From the NCBI GenBank assembly GCA_963700515.1, contig CAVOXY010000032.1:124001-188000 (forward strand): a DNA stretch of 64,000 nucleotides, written 5' to 3'. Positions 48,205-58,100 of the stretch are shown piece after piece (the stretch's first letter is position 1; every line of letters starts with the position of its first letter). Source of the DNA: JAJRVM01 sp963700515 (GTDB taxonomy: Bacteria > Planctomycetota > Planctomycetia > Pirellulales > Pirellulaceae). The notes under the pieces are model-generated. The model was given only the letters and a program-made list of their open reading frames with translations. It was not told where the DNA came from and ran no database searches. The translations under genes were made by a program, and so were the position numbers.

Positions 48205-49605
48205 TCAGCTGTGGAGACGAATTACCTTGATGATCTCGCCCAAATCGTTGGGGACCGCGACGGCCCGGTTGGCGAACGAAGCGCGGCGTACGCCACGGCT
48301 GCCGAGTACCTGATGGAACTGATCCTGGTCGGTCGTGTGGTAGGCGACCGTGGCCGTCGGATCCTTCAGCTGATGTCCGGTGAGGATACACACGACCCGG
48401 TCATCGGCGCCGATCACTCCTTCGGCGCGCAGTAGCTTAGTGCCGGCCACGCTGGCAGCACTGGCCGGCTCACAACCCACGCCACCGGCGCCGACTTGCG
48501 CCTTCGCGTCCAGTATCTCCTGGTCCGTCACGCTGCGCACCACTCCGTCACAGGTTTCCAGGGCCCGCAAGCATTTGCGGAAATTGACGGGCCGATTGAT
48601 TTCGATAGCGCTGGCGATGGTCGACGCCTTTTTGTGTTCGGCGTCGAGCTGCCGCGCATATTCTTCGGCCACGCTCATTTGTGGGTGGCCCTGATTCCAG
48701 CGCATCCCTCGCTTTTCATACAGCTGGTACAGCGTATCGGCGCCAGCCGCGTTGATCACGGCCAGCCGCGGCACGCGATCGATTAATCCCAGTTCTTTCA
48801 GCTCGGCAAACGCTTTGCCGAAGGCGCTGGAGTTACCCAGGTTTCCGCCAGGGACCACGATCCAATCGGGAGGTTCCCAGGCCAGCGCCTCCAACACGCG
48901 AAACATGATTGATTTCTGGCCTTCCAGCCGGAACGGATTGATGCTGTTGACCAGGTAGATCCCCAAGTCGCGGCAGACTTCCTTCACGCGGACCATCGCG
49001 TCATCAAAGTCCCCGACAATCTGGACCGTCAGGGCCCCGTAGTCCAGCGCCTGGGACAGCTTGCCGTACGAGATCTTTCCCGATCCGATGAAAATGACCG
49101 CTTTCATCAGGCGAGTCACGGCGCAGTACATGGCGAGCGAAGCGCTGGTGTTTCCGGTCGAGGCGCACGCCGCCCGCTGAGCACCGGTCATCCGCGCGTG
49201 CGTGAAGGCGGCGGACATGCCATTATCTTTGAAGCTGCCCGAGGGGTTCATCCCTTCATATTGCAGGAACAGACAACCAGGGTGGAGGTCGACGAAGGGG
49301 GCCACTGCATCGGCACATTGAAACAGGGTTTGCCCCTCTCCAAGGGTCACGATTTGGTCCACCTCGCAGAAGGGCAACAGGCGGTGAAATCGCCATACCC
49401 CGCTGTAGCAACCCGGATCGCGCCGCCGCCTCCACGACGACTCGAACTCTTTCAATGAGCGGGGGACTTCCGCGCGATCCCAGTCGTAGACGACATCCAG
49501 CAGATCACCGCATTTCTCGCAGGCAACCCGCACTTCCTGGATCGAGTAGGTTGCCCCACACTGCGGAGCAATACATCGCTGGAATGCAACGGGAGTATCG
49601 GACAC
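48205..49605 (-). CDS. thrC: Threonine synthase
   Basis: Start GTG 49605 (VSDTPVAFQRCIAPQCG); the longer ORF upstream lacks support. A zinc-ribbon-like N-terminus (two CxxxxC/CxxC pairs) is typical of this ThrC class. NPSGSFKDNGMSAAF carries the PLP Lys; ASTGNTSASLAMYCA, VVPGGNLGNSSAFGKAF and GVGCEPASAASVAGT are the cofactor-binding and substrate motifs. Converts O-phosphohomoserine to threonine. 466 residues, no frameshift. Confidence 0.93.
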   Translation of the reverse strand: MSDTPVAFQRCIAPQCGATYSIQEVRVACEKCGDLLDVVYDWDRAEVPRSLKEFESSWRRRRDPGCYSGVWRFHRLLPFCEVDQIVTLGEGQTLFQCADAVAPFVDLHPGCLFLQYEGMNPSGSFKDNGMSAAFTHARMTGAQRAACASTGNTSASLAMYCAVTRLMKAVIFIGSGKISYGKLSQALDYGALTVQIVGDFDDAMVRVKEVCRDLGIYLVNSINPFRLEGQKSIMFRVLEALAWEPPDWIVVPGGNLGNSSAFGKAFAELKELGLIDRVPRLAVINAAGADTLYQLYEKRGMRWNQGHPQMSVAEEYARQLDAEHKKASTIASAIEINRPVNFRKCLRALETCDGVVRSVTDQEILDAKAQVGAGGVGCEPASAASVAGTKLLRAEGVIGADDRVVCILTGHQLKDPTATVAYHTTDQDQFHQVLGSRGVRRASFANRAVAVPNDLGEIIKVIRLHS

Positions 49606-50102
49606 GAGATTATTCGCCCATTCGAGTTGTGGACACAAAACGTACGAATCACGCTGCCGCTGCGACCCAACCGCGCCGCGACCGTCGACAACTCGGCCAC
49701 CGACGACGCTGCCACACCCCACCCTGGAAAGAGATCAGTCACCCCCGTCCGGCCGCGTGAACTCCGAGGTGCTCCACACCCAACCACGGTCGGTGACGGC
49801 CGCCCCCAGCGGCCACAAGGACTACCACCCTGATGGCGCTCGCCCGCTCCGGCCTTCAGCTGATGGCGCGTTTCCGGAGCGAATCGGAGCCCCACAGCGT
49901 GTCGAGTCGCGGCACCGAAGCGATATTCACTTTGAAATTATTTCGAACCTTAGGAGCGGTGCGGCGTAAGTCTATTCCAGGGTACGGCGCGGTACAAGGC
50001 GAGTTGTGGTCGACATTTGCAGCTCTGCATGGGACGCGACCGCCGCCGTGCAAACCAGCCGCCTGGCAATTGTAGCTTACCGTCCATTGGGGGGCTTGAC
50101 CT

Positions 50103-50131
50103 TTGACAATGCCGGGTGCTGTGTCTAGAAT
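50103..50131 (+). promoter_or_regulatory. Strong sigma-70-type promoter
   Basis: TTGACA, 17 bp, TAGAAT: a perfect -35 and near-perfect -10 with ideal spacing, about 250 bp upstream of the DksA/TraR start. It is the best consensus match noticed in the window. 49606-50102 otherwise contains no visible gene. Confidence 0.6.
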
Positions 50132-50137
50132 AAACAG

Positions 50138-50381
50138 GCTCTAGCCAGACTCGGCTGCGGAAGATTGCTGACCTTGTATTGGTCATTAGGGAAGACCTGC
50201 TTCCGCTAGTGGCTAACCCTCGGAGCAACTTGAATTTAGCAGCGCGGGCAACGGGTCGAAAACGAATCCGCGTTCATTGGCTCGGACTGAGAAATTGTGG
50301 GCAGATTGTCGGCTCACACGTCATCGTTATGACCAGGGGGATTTTGGGACGGCTATCAAGGCCGAAACGGGACGACCAGAG
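50138..50381 (+). ncRNA. Structured leader or candidate small RNA before the DksA/TraR gene
   Basis: Nested pairings directly after the promoter: TAGCCA/TGGCTA (50142 with 50210), GCGGAAG/CTTCCGC (50157 with 50200), and TGACC/GGTCA (50169 with 50181), leaving a large internal bulge. A second stem-loop (CGCGG/CCGCG) lies further on, near 50240-50275. It may be a long 5' leader, or a separate RNA of 6S-like shape. No family was recognised. Covariation has not been tested. Confidence 0.4.
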
Positions 50382-50758
50382 ATGAGAAAAAAGCCGGATA
50401 CTCAACCGTTCAAGGAAAAACTGCTTCAACTTCGCGCGAGGCTTCGTGGTGACGTGAGTGCCATGGCTGACGCCACGCTTCAATCGGACCCGCACGGAAT
50501 CGAGCGGTGATTTGTCGAGCATGCCGATTCACATGGCCGACATTGGGAGCGACAATTTTGAGCAGGAGTTCACGCTCAGCCTGATGGAGAACGACGAAGA
50601 GACGCTGGAGCTGATCGAAGCAGGCTCTTGAACGGATTGAGGCGGGGACGTATGGTTCGTGCACGGAATGTGACGGCCGAATCCCCAAGACGCGTCTCAA
50701 TGCAATCCCCTACACCCCCCACTGCATCAAGTGTGCCAGCGAATACCAGCGACGTTGA
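50382..50758 (+). CDS. DksA/TraR C4-type zinc-finger protein, two frameshifts
   Basis: ATG 50382: MRKKPDTQPFKEKLLQLRAR, then after a shift near 50490 SSMPIHMADIGSDNFEQEFT and LSLMENDEETLELIEA, and after a shift near 50623 QALERIEAGTYGSCTECDGR to CIKCASEYQRR. The CxxC...CxxC zinc finger and the coiled-coil start are characteristic of the DksA/TraR family, which binds RNA polymerase. About 126 residues when restored. lspA begins inside its 3' end. Confidence 0.8.
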
Positions 50759-51341
50759 TCCGCTGGTGGACGACGTTGCTGTGCCTGATTGCTCGTGGCG
50801 GCCCTATCTGTGGTTCTTTGTCATCGCCGCGGTCGGTTGTGCGCTGGATCTGGGGACCAAGCGCTGGATTTTTGGGCGGCTGGGAATGCCGCTGGTGGAG
50901 CAGGGCACGCCAGCCCCCCCTATCTGGTTAATCGACCACATTTTTGGCTTTGAGACCAGCTTGAACGAAGGTGCCCTGTTTGGGATGGGCCAGGGACAGG
51001 TGGTGGTCTTTTCGGCCCTGTCGATGCTGGCGGCGGTGGGGATCCTGGTGTGGCTGGTCGCGGCCCGTGCGGTCCGGGACCTGCACCTGACGATTTCGCT
51101 CGCCTTCGTCATGGCGGGAATCCTGGGGAATCTTTACGATCGGCTGGGTCTGCATCACCTGACCTGGGCGGCTGGCGTGCGCGGCCACGAGGCGGGTGAG
51201 CGGGTCTATGCGGTGCGAGATTGGCTGCACTTCAAGATCGATGCGATCGGCTTTGACTGGCCGATTTTCAACCTCGCCGATTCCTTTCTCGTCTGTGGTG
51301 CTATCCTGTTGGTGTGGCACGCAATACGCCAACGCGACTAA
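50700..51341 (+). CDS. lspA: Lipoprotein signal peptidase
   Basis: ATG 50700 chosen (MQSPTPPTASSVPANTS); earlier in-frame ATGs at 50628 and 50652 lie deeper within the DksA-like gene. Four hydrophobic helices. TSLNEGALFGMGQG, GNLYDRLG and FNLADSFLVCG hold the conserved Asn and the two catalytic Asp residues. Inner-membrane aspartic peptidase that cleaves the lipoprotein signal before the lipid-modified Cys. Overlap with the upstream regulator suggests co-transcription. Confidence 0.9.
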   Translation: MQSPTPPTASSVPANTSDVDPLVDDVAVPDCSWRPYLWFFVIAAVGCALDLGTKRWIFGRLGMPLVEQGTPAPPIWLIDHIFGFETSLNEGALFGMGQGQVVVFSALSMLAAVGILVWLVAARAVRDLHLTISLAFVMAGILGNLYDRLGLHHLTWAAGVRGHEAGERVYAVRDWLHFKIDAIGFDWPIFNLADSFLVCGAILLVWHAIRQRD

Positions 51342-51369
51342 TTGACATTTGGCATAACTTTGCTAGATT
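51342..51369 (+). promoter_or_regulatory. Putative sigma-70 promoter after lspA
   Basis: TTGACA, 16 bp, TAGATT, starting at the base after the lspA stop. It would drive a leader of about 280 nt before the Rrf2-type gene. 51375-51653 is GC-rich and has no ORF of interest; it may be a structured leader. Confidence 0.5.
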
Positions 51370-51653
51370 AATGCCCGGTGCGGACGGCGTGACGGCGGGG
51401 CCCGTGCGGCCTGAGCAGCCGGCACATGGAATCGTTCGGCGATCCGTCTGCGGCTCGTGCTCCCTGAACGGCCACGCGGACGCGCAGAGTTTGCCCGGTG
51501 TCGGGTATGCGAAGCGGGAGTCGTTCGCCTATACTAGCACGTAGGCAGATCGAGGACGGACGAGATTCTCTGACCAGCCATGAGGGAGAAGCCGTAGCTG
51601 GCATTCGCCCTTGCTGGACGGGGTTCTGGTCGTAATAAAGGCGGGCTACGACG

Positions 51654-52076
51654 ATGAAGCTATCACGGACAGTCGCTTATGCGGTGCGAGCCACTCTCCA
51701 GTTGGCGAAGAGCGATTCCTCGACGCCCGTACCGTGCAGTCAACTGGCAGCCGAAGGCAAGATGCCGGAACGATTCTCTGCTGCAGATCCTCCGCAATCT
51801 CGTCACGCACGGCATCCTGCGTTCGACGCGCGGCGTGGATGGCGGGTACTCGCTGGTCCGACCGCCCGATGAAGTCTCGCTGCTGGAGGTGATTGAGGCG
51901 ATCGAGGGGCCGCTTGAATACGGGCGAGCCGTGTCCAGGAAGGCCAATCGCAGGAATCGCAGAACCGCTTGCAGGAGGCGCTGCAGCAGGTCACCGACAA
52001 TTCGCGCCGCCAACTGGAAGCGATCAAGTTGTCCCAGTTGCTCGAACCACCGTCGATCACCGAGACACCCGACTAA
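51654..52076 (+). CDS. Rrf2 family transcriptional regulator, two frameshifts
   Basis: ATG 51654: MKLSRTVAYAVRATLQLAKS, the Rrf2 winged-helix N-terminus. After a shift near 51770 it reads LLQILRNLVTHGILRSTRGV then DGGYSLVRPPDEVSLLEVIE, the recognition-helix and wing region. A further shift near 51930 leads to ESQNRLQEALQQVTDNSRRQ and a stop at 52076. The three Fe-S-binding cysteines of IscR/NsrR are not seen in the restored frame, so it is probably a non-cluster member. Target genes are unknown. Confidence 0.75.
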
Positions 52077-52264
52077 ACGGCGCCAGACTACGAACTCACA
52101 CTGTGAGCCAAGTGTTCGGTGTAGCCGTTAAAGCCGCACCATAATGCCCCGTTTCCTGCTGGTGGGACGATCGCTTCGCACAGCCGGTGACTGGGCGGAA
52201 ATGACGGTTTTTCCGGCGTGGGAGCAGTTGGCAGGGGAGGCGGGCATACACTTTGAGCAAGAAC

Positions 52265-53269
52265 ATGTCACACGACAGCCAGGCACTCGACGCGCGTCTG
52301 AATCTGGCCCGTCAGGCAGCTCGCGACGCCGGCCAGCTGACGCTCAAGTACTTTCGCAGCGATCGCTTCACGGTGGAGCGAAAGGATGATGACTCGCCGG
52401 TGACGATCGCCGACCGCGAGGCCGAGAAGCTGTTGCGCGAGCAGATCGAAGCGACGTTTCCCGACGACGCCATTGTGGGCGAGGAATATGGGCAACGGGA
52501 AGGGGACTCCGGTTACCGTTGGATACTCGACCCGATTGATGGCACCACGTCGTTTGTCAGCGGAGTGCCGCTGTACGGCACCTTGGTGGGCGTGGAATAC
52601 GAACAGCGGAGCATTGTGGGTGTGATCTACATCCCGCCGCTGGATGAGTGCGTCTATGCCGCCGAAGGCTGCGGGGCCTGGTACGTGCAGGGCAACAGCC
52701 AACCGCAAGCCGCCCGCGTCTCGTCGTGCGAGAGCCTGGCCGACGGACTGTTTGTCACCTCGCAGGTCGATCTGTACGAGAAACGGGATGCCTGGCAGGC
52801 GTTTCGCGAACTGCAGCGCCGTGCCTATATCACCCGGACCTGGGGGGACTGTTACGGCTACCTGCTGGTGGCCACCGGGCGGGCCGAAGTGATGGTCGAT
52901 CCCGGCATGAGCGTCTGGGACGCGGCCGCCCTGCAGCCGATTCTCGAGGAAGCGGGCGGGACGTTCACCGACTGGCAAGGCAACCGCACGATCTACCATG
53001 GCGAGGGGATCGGCACGAATCGTCGCGTACTGGACGAAGTGCTCGCCATCGCACGCACCTCCCTGACGCGGCAGGCGGCAGCCACGCCTCCTCCTGGGGA
53101 GCGTTCGCCCAGCCCAGCGGGCCGGAGCATGGCGCGACGAGAACTCGCCGCCTTACAGCGGGACGTACTGATGCGCAACCTGCAGCAGAACCGAATCGGA
53201 TCGCACGACCCTGTCGATCGGACTTCGGCAGGTGCCGTTGCAGCATGCCCAGGGATCGCTATACTGTAG
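52265..53269 (+). CDS. Inositol monophosphatase family protein (histidinol-phosphatase-like)
   Basis: Start ATG 52265 (MSHDSQALDARLNLARQAAR); the TTG at 52253 is less likely. IVGEEYG, WILDPIDGTTSFVSGVPLYG and MSVWDAAALQPILEEAGG are the metal-binding motifs of the IMPase/HisN family. The closest type is histidinol-phosphatase, but inositol-1-phosphatase cannot be excluded. Homologues end near residue 265; the extra 70 residues after IARTSLTRQ may result from a frameshift around 53070. Followed by the rpmB promoter. Confidence 0.8.
   Translation: MSHDSQALDARLNLARQAARDAGQLTLKYFRSDRFTVERKDDDSPVTIADREAEKLLREQIEATFPDDAIVGEEYGQREGDSGYRWILDPIDGTTSFVSGVPLYGTLVGVEYEQRSIVGVIYIPPLDECVYAAEGCGAWYVQGNSQPQAARVSSCESLADGLFVTSQVDLYEKRDAWQAFRELQRRAYITRTWGDCYGYLLVATGRAEVMVDPGMSVWDAAALQPILEEAGGTFTDWQGNRTIYHGEGIGTNRRVLDEVLAIARTSLTRQAAATPPPGERSPSPAGRSMARRELAALQRDVLMRNLQQNRIGSHDPVDRTSAGAVAACPGIAIL
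53238..53265 (+). promoter_or_regulatory. Putative promoter of the rpmB-gatCAB unit
   Basis: TTGCAG, 16 bp, TATACT, ending 47 bp before the rpmB start, inside the 3' end of the previous reading frame. The -10 box is good, the -35 only moderate. Confidence 0.45.
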
Positions 53270-53312
53270 GGTTTCCCAAATGCTTCAGGCTTCAGCGAGT
53301 GAGAGGAACCCC

Positions 53313-53599
53313 ATGGCACGGGTTTGCGAAATCTGCGGGAAAGGCACCCAGGTCGGCAACAGCGTGGAAACGCGCGGTAAGGCCAAGTACTTGGGTGGAG
53401 TGGGTACGAAGGTCACTGGCATCACGCCGTCGGAAGTTCAAACCGAATCTGCAGCGGGTGAAGATCACCACCAGCCAACGGCACGAATCGGACAGCGCGC
53501 GTTTGTACCCAGTGTCTGCGCAGCGGCGGCGTACAGCGCGTGGTTCGCCAGCGACCGTTCAACCTGCCGAGCACGGAGAAGGCGAAGGCCACGTCGTGA
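53313..53599 (+). CDS. rpmB: 50S ribosomal protein L28, two frameshifts
   Basis: ATG 53313 after GAGAGGA: MARVCEICGKGTQVGNSVET. An inserted C near 53430 shifts the frame to RRKFKPNLQRVKITT, and another indel near 53475 restores ANGTNRTARVCTQCLRSGG then VQRVVRQRPFNLPSTEKAKA to a TGA at 53599. All segments match L28 in order, with four zinc-ribbon-type cysteines. An essential gene broken twice is good evidence for sequence error. The stop overlaps the gatC GTG start (GTGA). Confidence 0.88.
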
Positions 53600-53890
53600 G
53601 TCTCACGCGCAGCGACGTCGAGAAGGTCTCGCTGCTGGCTCGTCTTCAGCTGAGTCCGGCGGAAGTGGAAGCGATGACGCGTCCAACTCGGCCAGATCGT
53701 GCAGTACGTGCAGCAGTTGGGAGAGTTGGATACGGATGGTGTCCAGCCGATGGCTCATGCCATGGACTTGTCCAACGTATTTGCGGACGACATCGTGCTC
53801 CCGAGCCTCGATCGCGAGCAGGCGCTGGCCAATGCGCCGAAACGGGATGACGAGTGTTATCGCGTACCGGCTGTTCTGGGTGACGACTAG
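53596..53890 (+). CDS. gatC: Asp/Glu-tRNA amidotransferase subunit C, one frameshift
   Basis: GTG 53596, overlapping the rpmB stop: VSLTRSDVEKVSLLARLQLS. A shift near 53687 continues to QLGQIVQYVQQLGELDTDGV and ends EALANAPKRDDECYRVPAVLG-like (EQALANAPKRDDECYR, then VPAVLGDD). GatC wraps around GatA in the GatCAB complex that amidates Glu-tRNA(Gln) or Asp-tRNA(Asn). About 97 residues. gatA follows after 170 bp. Confidence 0.88.
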
Positions 53891-54060
53891 ATCTCGGTGA
53901 CGATTAAGTCGCCCGTCATCCGCGACGTGCGAGGTCGATGAGATAGGGTGGGTTGTGCCACTGGCCCGCGTGCACGGTCGTCCAGCACCCGGCTCGACCT
54001 GTTCCCTGTGGGCGGATCCTCTTGTGGTTGGACCCTCCCGTGACGAACGAGTGAAACGTC

Positions 54061-55585
54061 ATGTCTCTAACGGATCAAACGGCGACAGAACTGTCACGCG
54101 GACTCGCTCAGGGCGAATTCACGTCGCGCGAGGTCACGCGCAGTTGTCTCGACCAGATCCAACGCCACGACGCGACGATTGGAGCCTTCCTGTCGGTCGA
54201 TCATGAGACGGCGCTGCAGGCAGCCCGCGCATCGGACCAACGGCGGTCGGCGGGAAAGACGCTCAGTCCCTTGGATGGACTGCCGGTCGCCGTGAAGGAC
54301 GTGCTCTGCACGGCGGGCGAGCGCACGACGTGCAGTTCGCGCATGTTGGCCGATTTCATTCCTCCCTACGACGCGACCGTGGTGGCCCGCTTGCGCCAGG
54401 CGGGTGCGGTGCTGCTGGGCAAGACGAACATGGACGAGTTCGCGATGGGGGGATCGACGGAGAACGCGGCTTTGGGCACAGACCTGCAATCCGTGGGATG
54501 TGCAGCGGGTACCGGGTGGTTCGAGTGGTGGCTCGGCGGCGGCGGTTGCCGCGCGGATGGTCCCCTGGGCGATCGGCACCGACACAGGCGGCTCGATCCG
54601 ACAGCCGGCGGCCTTTTGCGGCACGGTCGGACTCAAGCCGACCTATGGACGGGTCAGCCGCTATGGACTGGTCGCCTTTGCCAGCAGTCTGGATCAGGTG
54701 GGCCCGATGAGTCGCACGGCGGAGGATGCGGCACTGTTGCTCGAAGCAATTGCGGGGCACGACCCGTGCGATTCCACCTGTGCCAATCTCGCGGTACCGC
54801 CCTACAGCCAGGAGGTGTTGGCCGATTTTGGCCGGCCGACGCTGGGTGTCGTGCGAGACCATTTCGGCCCTGGACTGGATCCGGAAATCGCGGCGGCGGT
54901 GGAAGAGGTCCTGCGCGTCTTCCAGTCGTGCGGTGGCACGGTCCGCGAGGTCGAGTTGCCGCACAGCCAATATGGCATCGCCACTTACTATGTGATCGCT
55001 CCCTGCGAAGCCTCCAGCAACCTGGCACGCTATGACGGAGTGCATTACGGGTATCGGACGGACGAGGAATCGATGTTGCGCGAACTGCAGCAGCAACGGA
55101 GCCAATCTGCCACGCCCGACGATATCGACTCGGCACTGGTGCGGATGTATCGCCAGACGCGGGCGGAGGGCTTCGGCGCCGAGGTCAAACGGCGGATCAT
55201 GTTGGGAACTTACGCGTTGAGCGCCGGGTACTATGACGCGTATTACTTGAAGGCCCTGAAGGTCCGGCGCCTGATTCGCAACGATTTCGACGCGGCGTTT
55301 CAACAGGTCGACATGCTGATCGGCCCGACGACTCCCTCGCCCGCTTTTCGTACCGGCGAAAAGGTGGACGATCCTCTGTCGATGTACCTGGAGGACCTGT
55401 ATACCGTGACGGCCAACCTGGCGGGAATCGCCGGCCTGTCCATGCCGTGCGGATTCACCCGCTCGGGACTTCCCATCGGCGTGCAGCTACTGGCGCCGGC
55501 ATTTCAGGAATCGCGTCTACTGCATGCCGCGCACCATTACCAACTGCACACCGATTGGCACACGAGGAAGCCGCTGCTGCCATGA
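54061..55585 (+). CDS. gatA: Asp/Glu-tRNA amidotransferase subunit A, one frameshift
   Basis: ATG 54061. GLPVAVKDVLCTAGE holds the catalytic Lys, LLGKTNMDEFAMGGSTENAA the pre-Ser segment. An extra base near 54480 shifts the frame; it resumes with NPWDVQRVPGGSSGGSAAAV (cis-Ser region) and IGTDTGGSIRQPAAFCG (nucleophile Ser). Late motifs LIGPTTPSPAF and ANLAGIAGLSMPCG. Supplies ammonia from glutamine for tRNA amidation. Its stop overlaps the gatB start (ATGA). Confidence 0.95.
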
Positions 55586-57060
55586 GCGATATTGCGTACA
55601 CCACGGTGATCGGGCTGGAGGTCCACGTCCAGCTGAAGACGCACTCCAAGCTGTTCTGTCGCTGCAGCACCGAGTTCGGAGCTCCCCCGAACACGCAGAC
55701 GTGCCCCGTCTGTATCGGCATGCCGGGCAGTCTGCCGGTGATGAATCGCCAGGCTTATCAGTTGGCGCTCCAGACCGCCCTGGCCCTGAACTGCGACATC
55801 CCCGCATTCACCAAATGGGACCGCAAAAACTACTACTACCCCGACTTGCCCAAGGGGTACCAGATCAGCCAGTACGACCTGCCCATGTCGCAGGACGGCT
55901 ACCTGGAGATCAGCGATCCCAAGGGACAATTCCCAGACCGCCGAGTGCGGATCATTCGCGCACACCTGGAAGATGATGCCGGCAAGAGCATGCACGACGA
56001 AGTGGCGGGCAAAGCGGACAGCCGCATCGATCTGAATCGCACCGGCACTCCGTTGTTGGAAATCGTCAGTCATCCCGACCTGCGATCGCCGGCGGAAGCC
56101 AAAGCCTTTCTGACGGAACTGAAACTGTTGCTGACCTATCTCGACGTCTCCGACTGCAACATGCAGGAGGGGAGCCTGCGCGTCGATGCCAATGTCAATC
56201 TGCACATCGAGACGCCGCACGGGGTCGTGGCCACGCCGATCGTGGAAATCAAGAACATGAACAGTTTCCGGGCGGTCGAGCGCGCCTTGACGTACGAAGC
56301 CCAGCGACAGTACGAGGTGTGGCGGGAAACGGGCCAGAAACTGGGCGATGTGCCGAAGCAGACACGCGGCTGGGATGACCAGGCGCAAGTCACGCGGGCT
56401 CAACGCCACAAGGAAGAATCGAGCGACTACCGCTACTTTCCCGATCCCGACCTCGTTCCCGTGCGCAGCTGCGCCGGAGGAGGTCGAGCGGGTGCGGGCC
56501 GAACTGGGCGAGTTGCCCGCCGCACTGCGGACGCGTCTGCAAACAACGTATCAGCTCGACGCCTACGACGCCGACGTGCTGGTCAATCAGGGACGGTCCT
56601 TGGTCGATTATTTCGAGGCGGTCGCACAGCAGTGCGGGGACCCGAAACGAGCCAGCAACTGGATCCAGCAAGACGTCCTGCGAACACTCAACGAACGCGG
56701 CATCACGCTCGCCGAATTCTCCGTCTCCGCAGCCTCTTTGGCTGAGCTGTTGAGTAGAAGTCCGCGATGGCCAACTCGACACGTCGCGCGCGAAAGATGT
56801 CTTCCAGCAGATGGTCGAAACCGGTGGTTCGGTGGAGCAGGCCAGACAGGCGCTCGGTATCGAACAAGTGGGAAGCGACGCCCTCGTGGCATTGTGCCGC
56901 GAATTGCTCGCGGCCAACCCGCACATCGTGCAGGACGTGAAGAACGGGAAGCAACAAGCCATCGGGGCGCTCATCGGCCAGGCACGAAAACGCAATCCGA
57001 ACGCCAATCCCGGCGCGCGTGCGGGAAATCTGCCTGGAATTGATCGGACAAATCTCCTGA
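55582..57060 (+). CDS. gatB: Asp/Glu-tRNA amidotransferase subunit B, several frameshifts
   Basis: ATG 55582: YTTVIGLEVHVQLKTHSKLF, CPVCIGMPGSLPVMN, NYYYPDLPKGYQISQYDLP, LNRTGTPLLEIVSHPD, DANVNLHI and YRYFPDPDLVPV are GatB signatures. Shifts near 56465, 56750 and 57020 separate this from the helical and YqeY-like tail (ASNWIQQDVLRTLNERG, GSVEQARQALGIEQVGSDAL, NGKQQAIGALIGQARKR), ending VREICLELIGQIS. It holds the kinase site that activates the mischarged tRNA. Probably intact in the organism. Confidence 0.93.
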
Positions 57061-57083
57061 GGTGGGCACGGCTGCGCTACGCG

Positions 57084-57231
57084 GGTCATTGGTCATTGGT
57101 CATTGGTCATTGGTCATTGGTCATTGGCTGACTGGATACAGCATGCAACGCCCGAAACTCGAAAGTGACAAGTGACAAGTGACAAGTGACAAGTGACTAA
57201 GTGACAATGACCAATGACCAATGACCAATGA
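57084..57231. repeat. Three adjacent 7-mer arrays, two mutually complementary
   Basis: (GGTCATT)n at 57084-57127, about six units; (AAGTGAC)n at 57163-57204, about six; (AATGACC)n at 57206-57231, about four. The first and last are complementary and could fold into one long stem around the middle array. They fill the 224-bp gap between gatB and the SAM-dependent enzyme gene. Confidence 0.85.
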
Positions 57232-57284
57232 CTCATTCAGTGGGTCTGGGAGGCGCCGCTGACCTTGATCCGACCGACGCTGCC

Positions 57285-58075
57285 ATGAAGACTCAGCTCA
57301 TCACACTGACGACCGATTTCGGCGAGGGAAGCCCGTACGTGGCCCAGATGAAGGCGGTCATCTTGACCATTCATCCACAGGCGACTCTGATCGATATCAC
57401 CCATTCGATCTCGCCCCAGGATATCCGTTACGGAGCGCTGGTCCTGGACGACGTGGCACCTCGGTTTCCCGCAGCCACGATGCATGTCTGCGTGGTCGAC
57501 CCGGGAGTCGGTACGGGGCGGAAGATCGTCTACGCCGGCATTGGAAACCAGCAATTCGTCGCACCCGACAACGGCCTATTGAGCCTCGTGGCTGCGCCGG
57601 TTTCCCACGAGCGACGTGATTGCCGTCGAGTCGCGGCGCTACTGGCGTGAGCCGGTATCGTCGACGTTTCACGGCCGCGACATCCTGGCTCCTGTCGCGG
57701 CACACGTCAGTCGTGGCGTTGCTCCGGGGCAGTTGGGACCGCGGCAGTCGGATCTGGTGCAACTCAGCTGGCCCGCAGTCTGCTCGTCAGCACGGTCGCT
57801 GACGGGGACCGTCTTGGCCATCGACCATTTTGGCAACTTGATGACCAATATCACGCGGTCGATGATCTCTCGCCGAGTTGCCGCGCCAGGACATTCGCGT
57901 GGCTTGTGGCGGGCATGCCTGCGATGCGTTGGTGCAGACGTATGGGGACGCCACGCCCGGCCAGCTTGTGGCCCTGTTCGGTTCCGCCGACCGCTTGGAA
58001 ATTGCCGTCACCAACGGCAGTGCCGCCCAGCGGTTGGGAGTGGAGGCGAACACGCCGGTTCGCGTCTCGTGGTAG
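57285..58075 (+). CDS. SAM hydroxide adenosyltransferase (DUF62), frameshifted
   Basis: ATG 57285: ITLTTDFGEGSPYVAQMKAV, IDITHSISPQDIRYGALVLD, HVCVVDPGVGTGRKIVYAGI and FVAPDNGLLSLV match the DUF62/SAM-halogenase-like fold. A shift near 57590 gives FHGRDILAPVAAHVSRGV and LTGTVLAIDHFGNLMTNIT; a second near 57870 leads to the C-terminal barrel (LVALFGSADRLEIAVTNGSA) and stop 58075. Cleaves S-adenosylmethionine with water to adenosine and methionine. About 263 residues. Confidence 0.85.
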
Positions 58076-58100
58076 CTGTCGGGTCGCCACATGGCGTTCC

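Noticed and set aside
54061..57060. Programmed frameshifting in gatA/gatB
   Set aside because: No slippery heptamer with a downstream structure is evident, and similar breaks occur in many unrelated genes, so error is simpler.
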